The notes beneath the pieces were generated by a model. It saw nothing but the letters and a program-made list of their open reading frames with translations. It searched no databases and was not told the DNA's origin. DNA of 64,000 bases, from NCBI RefSeq assembly GCF_047948215.1, contig NC_134462.1, positions 121,170,937 through 121,234,936 of the forward strand, given 5' to 3'. The position numbers and the translations under genes were made by a program. Positions 57,369 to 64,000 of the stretch are shown here, piece after piece. Each line of letters begins with the position of its first letter. Position 1 is the first letter of the stretch. Origin of the DNA: Lycorma delicatula. Its lineage: Eukaryota; Arthropoda; Insecta; Hemiptera; Fulgoridae.

Positions 57369-58422
57369 ATGGCTGCTACGGGAAGCGAGAAGTCGTTTTG
57401 TGTGTTAGAATTTCACTCGTCAAAGTCAGTAATTTCTGTGCAATGTGCGTTTCGGTTGAAATTTCATAAGGAGCCGCCAAGTGATAATTTAGTTCGTGCA
57501 CGGTATAAACAATTCAGTGAAACCGGTTGCTTGTGGAAGCGAAAATCAACCGGTCGTCCATCAACCTCAGAAGTCAATGTCGAACGTGTGCATGCAAGTT
57601 TCATTCGCCGCCCGTCAAAATCGACTGCGGCTGCAGGCAGAGAATTAGGAATTCCGAAAACAATAGTGTGGAGAGTTCTCCGTAAACGTTTATTATGCAA
57701 ACCATACCGTCTTCAATTAATCCAGCGTCTTTCTGATTGAGATAAAACACGTAGGCTCGATTTTTGTTTACAGTTATAGGAAAAGATGTCGTTAGATGAA
57801 GGTTTTCTAAACAAGATAATTTTCAGCGATGAAGCTACTTTCCATATTAGCGGCAAATTAAACCGTCATAACGTGCGAGTTTGGGGAACTGAAAACCCAC
57901 ACGCTTATGCAGAACACATTCGGGATTCTCCGAAAATAAACTTTTTTGTGCAATCTCTCGTGAGGCAGTGTATGGACCGTTCTTTTGTATGGAAACGACA
58001 GTAACCGGCATGATATACCTGGATATGTTATGTTACAATTATGGCTTATGCCTCAGCTACTCAACGACTTCATTTTCCAGCAAGATGGTTGTCTTGCCCG
58101 TTTTCATAACGAGATTCGACAGTACCTTAACACAACATTACCTCGGCGCTGGATAGGACGTCCGTCTGAAGAAGACCAACACATTATGCTGCGGCCACCA
58201 AGATCACCAGATCTCACGCCATGTGATTTCTTTCTCTGGGGTTACGTGAAAGATAAGGTGTTTATTCCATCAATGCAGCATGATATCGCTGAGCTAAAGG
58301 ATCGCATAATCGATGCGATCAACTCTATCGAAAATGACATGTTAGAACGAGTTGTACAAGAGCTAGACTTTCGTGTTGATGTGTCCAGTGTCATCAAAGG
58401 AGCATATATTAAAGATTTATAG
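57369..58422 (+). pseudogene. nearly full-length Tc1/mariner-superfamily transposase with a long DDE spacer
   Basis: Cut-and-paste DNA transposase. The ATG at 57369 opens MAATGSEKSFCVLEFHSSKS, and a helix-turn-helix region follows (STAAAGRELGIPKTIVWRVL). The catalytic domain has FSDEATFHISG (Asp 57828-57830), FIFQQDG (Asp 58084-58086) and PPRSPDLTPCDFFLWGYVKD (Asp 58225-58227). The last two acids are separated by 46 residues, longer than mariner's 34. Defects: TGA at 57738 and TAG at 57777 in the linker, a frame change near 57945 in a T-run, and a second near 58026-58036 where TGTTA is duplicated. It ends with IKGAYIKDL and TAG. All three acids are present, so it is young but dead. Confidence 0.88.
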
Positions 58423-58545
58423 ATTTTAACAAAAACTGTTTGAGTCCCTGCATAACTCGTACAACTTTCATTTAGGTAAGTGAAATACTTTTTTTGTACT
58501 GAATTTTTGTAACTCCTAAGAACATTATGAAACGCCCTGTATTTA
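58423..58545 (+). mobile_element. 3' end of the Tc1/mariner-like transposon
   Basis: The non-coding tail after the transposase stop ends near 58542 with ATGAAACGCCCTGTAT, a plausible terminal repeat (inward ATACAGGGCGTTTCAT). The matching left end was not found upstream of 57369, where LINE sequence is already present at 57330. The 5' end therefore seems to be lost. Confidence 0.55.
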
Positions 58546-61500
58546 TCAATTTACGTGTAATATACTTCGTGAATTATATATGGAATTAAGCGGCAATAAA
58601 TTTGGGATGAGAAATCTACAGATTAATCGCAAAGTTTTGAATCAATTTATTTGTTCTTTGTCGTTTTTAAAAAGGAATAAGAATCCTTACAAATAAATAC
58701 AACGGGGATAAATACTTTTTAAGGTTTCCTAAGTACGATACAATAAAGAAAAAAAATTAAAGCGATAGTGATAAAAGTGAATTCAATAGGAGAGAAGGGT
58801 TGACGAAGAGTAGGCTATCTTGGAGAAGAAGACTGTGGAAAAGGGAAACGGTGAATCATTACTTAGTGGTTTTAAGTGGTGATAAGGCGTTAGTGTACAA
58901 CCTGAATCTACTAACCGTATTTCCTACAATAGCTTTTCAAATCCACGTAATGTTCCAGTTCAAATGTAAAAGAAGAAAATCAGTGTTTTTTCCCATTTTT
59001 CACAATCAATTTTTTTTAAATTTCGTAGGGCGTTCTTAATAAATTAAATTTATACATCGATTTATTTTTCAAATTTTTCATTATACGTAGTTACAAAAAA
59101 CGTGTTTTTCTATAAGTTATTTTTTTACAAAAAACTACAATTTATATATTTTTTAAAATGATTACCCGAAAACTGAACTAAAGGGCCGGTGAAAATTAAC
59201 TGGTACGCTACAAGCTTTATTTTGTAGATCTTCCGAATAGAAACACACGTACACTCACACACACACAAACCCTAAATAGGTTGCTTCATAACAATTGTAA
59301 AAATTCATGTATTGCTTATTTTATCCCCATTTTTCTCTTAATAGTGCAATGTTATTTCTTGCTGACAGAGATCTATTTTTATAAAAGTAAACAAAAGTAC
59401 CCTTTTTCACTTTTTTAAAATAACCTCACTCGAATTTTCATCCGTGTGAAACGGATAGAAAATATTCCTAATAAAATGTCACGGAACTGCCTATTAATGA
59501 TGTACGCCAAATTTGGGTAATATCGATTAATATTTTTCCAAGTACCATTTTTCCATTTTTACAATTTAATTGGATATTTGTATAAAAATTCACTTCATTT
59601 CAAAATTAATAATGATTTTTCTCTCATATTACGAAATATATTTCCCTATAAAAAATTTTATTACTTAGCTTTCAAAAAGCAGTTGTTTTTTTTTCTTTTA
59701 AGTAAAATAACCGGAGGCAGAAGCAGCAGTCGCGTCGCACATCTTTAAAAAATAGAAATTAGAAAAAAACCAAAATGGTTCTTAGATCTTGAAGATTACA
59801 TACACCAAAAATAATTTTTGGTGTGTGTACACACCAAAAATCAATATTTCTTATTGAGAAATTAAAAAAAAAAAATAGTCGGGTTTCAAAAAAAAAATCT
59901 ATTTTAACGCTTTAAGTTCGAAATTTCAAAAAATGAATAATCTGTTACAGATATTCACATGAAGATCACACAACCAAAAATTAAACTGATTTCTCTATAT
60001 TTTATCGAGAAATTAAAAAAAAATTAAATTTCATTGTTATTCCATTTAATCCATTCAAAAACCTCTTTCTTAGTGTGACTTACACGGTAAAAAGAACGTG
60101 TATACAAATTTCCATTAATTTATCTCAAGTAATTTTTGTTGGGCGTTGATTACTAAAGATTTACGTCATGTTTTAATATATATATATATATATAAATATA
60201 GACTTTTTATATATATAAATTTAGACTTTCTTCGATTAATTGAATTAACTGACGCTTTCATTAATCGCAACATTTATTTTTTTTTTTTACATTATAAGCT
60301 ACACAATAATCCTATATAATATAGAAGATATCCGTTAAAAAATTCGATGTATTCAATATCCAGTATTTTGGCTTTCGGTTGAGTTCGCATTTGATGTACA
60401 CTTTTTCCTTGTTTTATTTTTTACTTATTTAATTATGTATTCTTTTTCCGTTTTGATCGATTATGCGTGTCTTTTTTTGTGAATTTTAATGTTAATTAAT
60501 GTTTTACTAAAATTTGCATTTACATAAGGATTTTCTTTTAACATTTAACGGTATGTACAGTCATATTTTTTCTCTTCAGTCCGTCGGTCGAGAGGTTTGC
60601 GAAGTCCGTCGATCGAGCGGTCATGACAGAAGTATAATTACGAATAATACACTTAATGAACCAGATCGGACGTAAAAGAGAACGTACGTGAGACATCTGT
60701 CTTTTAAACTCCTGTTCCGTTTAACCAGTAACAATTGACATTAAAAAAGGGTTATGCAAAAAAAAGTTGATATAATACATATTTTTTGTGTTTTTTTTTT
60801 ATTCCGCTCCTTTTTGGTCGATTAGTAAACAAATTGTTAAAGTGATTATTTAAAATTTAATAGTATTTTCAGTTTATCGCAACAATTTTAAACGATTAGT
60901 TTAATTCTAGATTGTTTTTTCTTTCTTTTATTTATTATTTTAATTATACAAAAATAAAACTCTTGACGGTTTTACAACTGTTCTGTCACATAGCGTAAAT
61001 TGGGCTGATTCAATCATAAGATGTAGTTCTGTTAAATATACGATTATTATAACGCAATAAATCGATCTGATGCTAAACAATTAAGCGAAACTAGGGCAGG
61101 CTTGCTTTTTATTTTTGTTAGTGTTATAGATACATATAATACTAAAGATCGTGTTATCGATAAAAACTACTTTTCATTTATTTTTACTTTTGTTTTATTA
61201 TAATTATTTTTCTTTCTAACGATTTGTTCGATAAATTACCTATTTTCTATTTAAAAATGATATGACAAATGTAATTAGATGTTAAAAAACATGTTCGATT
61301 ATATGCGCGTAAGATATTTTGTTTTGATATAAAATTGCATTTATTAAATCTGTTTAAATGAAGCTGTTATAGATTGCGAACATCAGAATCGGTTTTTGTG
61401 TGGATTTTGCTGGACTTATCATCATCCTATCTTAACGACGCCCTTAAGCTATCAAACGTCCTTCTATTGATTCATTATATGGATTTTTGCCTATCGTTTT

Positions 61501-61690
61501 TTAAAACGCCAGTTCAAGTAATTTTTTATTCGGACTGTTTTTATATTTATTACCGACAAACTCTTTTGAAGATTTAATATGAGATAACTCCGAAGTACCT
61601 TAAATCTTTTATTTAATTTTCATTTACGAGAGCCTTTAAACAATTTAAAGAGGTAAATAACTAAAGAAAAATCATTATTAATCGGACGAC
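58546..61690. other. AT-rich non-coding stretch
   Basis: No gene was recognised. An imperfect 24-26-bp tandem duplication (GTCCGTCGGTCGAGAGG / GTCCGTCGATCGAGCGG) lies at about 60581-60622. A (TA)n run is near 60177-60194, and a short ACACCAAAAAT inverted pair near 59803-59840. Confidence 0.45.
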
Positions 61691-61694
61691 AATG

Positions 61695-62320
61695 AAATTA
61701 AAACTGCATTTCAACAAAATCCCCGGCTGCATTTAGGCAGTTCTCCCGTCTTTCTTATCGTAGTAGTAAAGAATTGTTCGCTTTGATGTTTTGCCATTCT
61801 TTTACATCTTTCCTTATTTGCTCGTTGTTGCCGAGCTCCTTGCCATGTAAAGACTTTAAAAGGACCGAACAAAACTGACGAAAACAAATCAAAAGGACCG
61901 AGAAAACTGATGATGCAAGTTCGGAATTATAAAATGAATTCGGTAACACCTTCCGACCCGATTTATAACACCTTCCCGTGTCTTTTGAGCCGTATGGAGG
62001 CGGGCTTTATCGAGCAGAAGAATTACGAGAGAACCGGGTCGTTCTCTCCTTATTGCGGGTTTAATTTCATTTTCTAGCTTACAGCAATAATACTCGGTCG
62101 ATCGCACGTTGTTCTTAAAAATAATTGCAATAAGTCGGGTCCTAATAATCCCAGAATACCGTCGCCATCACTTTACCAGTCGATGCGTAGGTTTCGTATT
62201 TCTTCTGGCTAGCGAACTCTGATGTCTCCATTCTGTTCTTTGACGTTTGGATTCTGGCTCAAAATGATGAATCCAAGTTTCATATGCGGCTATTTATATA
62301 ATGAGTTCTAAAAAAGGTTT
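61695..62320 (-). pseudogene. mariner transposase catalytic core, inactive
   Basis: The minus strand reads ETWIHHFEPESKRQ, then KVMATVFWDY, EYYCCKLENEIKPAIRRERP, VILLLDKARLHTAQKTREGV and SLHGKELGNNEQIRKDVKEW. These are classic mariner blocks, of a different family from M1. The first catalytic Asp (normally DETW) is Tyr (AYETW), the second Asp is kept (LLDKAR), and the third block, normally SPDLAPSD, reads NSELASSVF with the Asp replaced by Val. Two of three acids are lost, plus frameshifts. Terminal repeats were not found. Confidence 0.82.
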
Positions 62321-62324
62321 ACGT

Positions 62325-62672
62325 TTCACTAAACCCGTTTATTAGTGTTCCGCTCGCTTGCAAATTCATAGAACCTTTGTAATTTTGAGCGGATTGTTTC
62401 GGAACCCGCCTTGAACATTTTTTGCGATAATTCCACCTCTTCACGGATAATGTAATAGACAGCTCCAATACTCGCACTACAAATTTAAGCGATTTCTCAA
62501 ATCCCTCTGCGTCTAGCATTGCAAATTCATACATTAACGCGATTTTGCCAAGCGTCAGTTTAAACTTCCACCGGTCTTTTGCTACGATGAAAATCGGCGA
62601 CACTTGTTCTAATCGATTGAAGTTGATCGATCCACTTGTAAAAATTTTTACGGGTAATACACGTTTTTCCAA
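62325..62672 (-). other. 117-codon open frame of unknown nature
   Basis: An open minus-strand frame starts with MEKRVLPVKIFTSG directly upstream of the mariner core, where that transposase's N-terminal part would be expected. It shows no mariner N-terminal motifs in this frame. Peptides such as GKIALMYEFAMLDAEGFEKS look protein-like, but I recognise no family. It may be a shadow frame of a decayed transposon. Confidence 0.25.
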
Positions 62673-62679
62673 ACCGTTT

Positions 62680-63245
62680 TAACATTCAAAAGTCAGTTTC
62701 AGCCGGTTTTACGTCTTTAAAAAATTAAGATCTTATAATAGTCTACTGTTCTTCCGCAGTACATATTTAAAACGAGCCCGACAATTTGAAATGAACAAAA
62801 GAAATTATATAATAATAGAAATTATTTTCGCACAGTAGATATTTTCTACATCAAAGGTACATACTTGAACTTCAGACAGCGTTAGTTTATTCTATCAGTT
62901 TTTCGGCTTTTGCCATTAGTTTCTTTAATTATTGAACTATCTTCGTAATTTATTGTTTCTGCTTCTTATTAGAAAAAAAGTAGAGTAGTTTTATTAATTG
63001 ATTCCCGACGAAAAATATAATACTAACAACACGTCCATTAAATCTGAATATTTGATTGTACTTTATAGTCATTATTAACCTCTTGTGTTATCACATAACA
63101 GCTGTTCTATGTTGATAAACCAAACAACGTTTGCAAACCAATACACGTTGTATTGGTTTGCATTTTTTATTTTTTTTTTTATTTTTGTGACTAATTTCTT
63201 AAGCAGATATTTTAAATTATAAAATTTTTAATAAAAATAAAATAT
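62680..63245. other. AT-rich stretch with a perfect 14-bp hairpin
   Basis: No gene was found. At 63132-63162 TGCAAACCAATACA and TGTATTGGTTTGCA pair perfectly around the 3-nt loop CGT. Confidence 0.5.
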
Positions 63246-63249
63246 ATAT

Positions 63250-63420
63250 ACTAGATCTCTGTCGCGCTTCACCCGCGCTGTACGGTTATTTGCATTTCCC
63301 GTCGCGGTCAGGTAATGTTTAGCCGGTCGGGGCTCTTCCCGCCTGGACCCCCCTCTCTGCTCATTAAAGTCATGCTTCTGACAATAATAAAGATAAATAA
63401 AAATTAAAGCCTGTTCAATT
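63250..63420 (+). mobile_element. 'ACTAG-head' element, copy 5, head portion
   Basis: ACTAGATCTCTGTCGCGCTT follows a TATATATA run. GCCGGTCGGGGCTCTTCCCG, CCTGGACCCCCCTCTCTGCT and an AATAATAAAGATAAATAA run follow, aligning with 42200-42315. The tail of the element was not identified before the window ends. Confidence 0.55.
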
Positions 63421-64000
63421 TATAAATACTATTAGTGTATAGTATTTTTATTATTATTTTATTTTTTAATAAATAAATAATATGTATATTTTTATAAATT
63501 TTTTTAGTATATAGACTGAGTTTTTTTGTTAAAAAATTAAGTAAAAACTATTTCTAAAAATCTGCTGTTAAAGGCTAAAAAATAGCTTATGATATATAAC
63601 TAGTATTAGGAACACTAGATGAATTCGGTAAATCCAGGTTGAGGTCGTTTGTGAAGAATTCTGAAGCACTTCTATCAAACAGTGTACTCTATATATATAT
63701 ATATATGTATCACTGAGTGCATACAGCAAACCTAGCCGTCATCCAAGAGTTGTTGACGCATCATTAAATTGTTCTGCCTCGGGGAATTTATAGCTTTTGC
63801 AGTTTACACGGTGCATGAAGCTGATTTCCATCAACACCCACTATTTTCTCCCCCACCTTCCCTTCTTTCTTTACCCCGATTTACTCTTGTATTGTATTGT
63901 GTTGCTTTTTCGTCTATAATGCGGCATGATGTTACACTTTTTTTTTTAACGCCTCCGTCCAACCTACATATTGTGATTTTGTATTGTATCAAATCGGTTT
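63421..64000. other. window end, no gene seen
   Basis: AT-rich at first. From about 63650 the composition is more balanced, with a short TA run near 63690. The block 63720-63960 looks like unique DNA, without a recognisable frame. Confidence 0.4.

Noticed and set aside
57464..57700. 78-aa minus-strand frame inside the transposase
   Set aside because: Shadow of the sense transposase coding region.
1..64000. Possible CRISPR array, operon or prophage-like system
   Set aside because: Repeats are dispersed SINE/LINE/MITE copies or microsatellites, none regularly spaced; coding style, splice sites and poly(A) tails are eukaryotic.

Overview
The window is AT-rich animal DNA, most likely from an arthropod with a large, transposon-filled genome. 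The evidence is tRNA-derived SINEs, R1-type and RTE-type LINE remnants, several mariner-superfamily transposases, and a single spliced coding exon in tens of kilobases of non-coding DNA. The repeat mix and composition would suit a hemipteran insect, but the sequence does not prove this. No operon, CRISPR array or other prokaryotic feature is present, and none of the ORFs longer than 60 codons looks like an intact host gene.

Host gene: the one segment I would call a real host coding exon is a 106-nt exon at 5725-5830 (+). It encodes the start of an F5/8-type C (discoidin) domain and has canonical AG/GT borders. Discoidin-domain receptors (DDR) are the best candidate family. No other exon of that gene was found, so much of the window may be intron or intergenic DNA.

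Layout. 1-3.3 kb: AT-rich DNA with two antisense tRNA-SINEs. 3.28-5.49 kb: a broken R1-type LINE ORF2 with its 3' UTR. 5.7 kb: discoidin exon. 7.35-7.8 kb: a long inverted repeat. 9.3-9.7 kb: a hAT-like MITE candidate. 13.95-15.4 kb: LINE gag (ORF1) remnants with zinc knuckles. 17.3 kb: SINE. 20.0 kb: a 101-bp hairpin element. 23.0-24.6 kb: a mariner copy inside a SINE, followed by a fold-back element. 24.7-28 kb: a dispersed 'ACTAG-head' element, a SINE and a TA-bounded MITE. 29-33 kb: (TA)n, a second mariner copy and an antisense RTE-type LINE. 33.76 kb: a full SINE. 34.1-35.9 kb: a LINE fragment with a 13-bp target-site duplication inserted at the 3' end of another LINE, both antisense. 38.1-39.4 kb: sense RTE-type remnants. 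39.6-45.7 kb: SINEs and ACTAG elements. 46.4-47.1 kb: half a mariner fused to a GC-rich unknown ORF. 49.8 kb: SINE. 52.0-54.2 kb: a long ACTAG element with internal repeats. 54.6 kb: a SINE with a perfect 14-bp duplication. 56.6-58.5 kb: a nest of LINE 3' UTR, antisense LINE RT and a nearly full-length Tc1/mariner transposase. 61.7-62.3 kb: a dead mariner core. 63.25 kb: one more ACTAG head.

The recognised genes do not work together. Apart from the discoidin exon they are self-propagating elements at different stages of decay. I found no exciting undescribed biological system. The most useful observations are the hidden exon, several apparently unnamed non-autonomous repeat families, clean nested insertions with target-site duplications, a transposase with unusual catalytic spacing, and short perfect palindromes at transposon break points.
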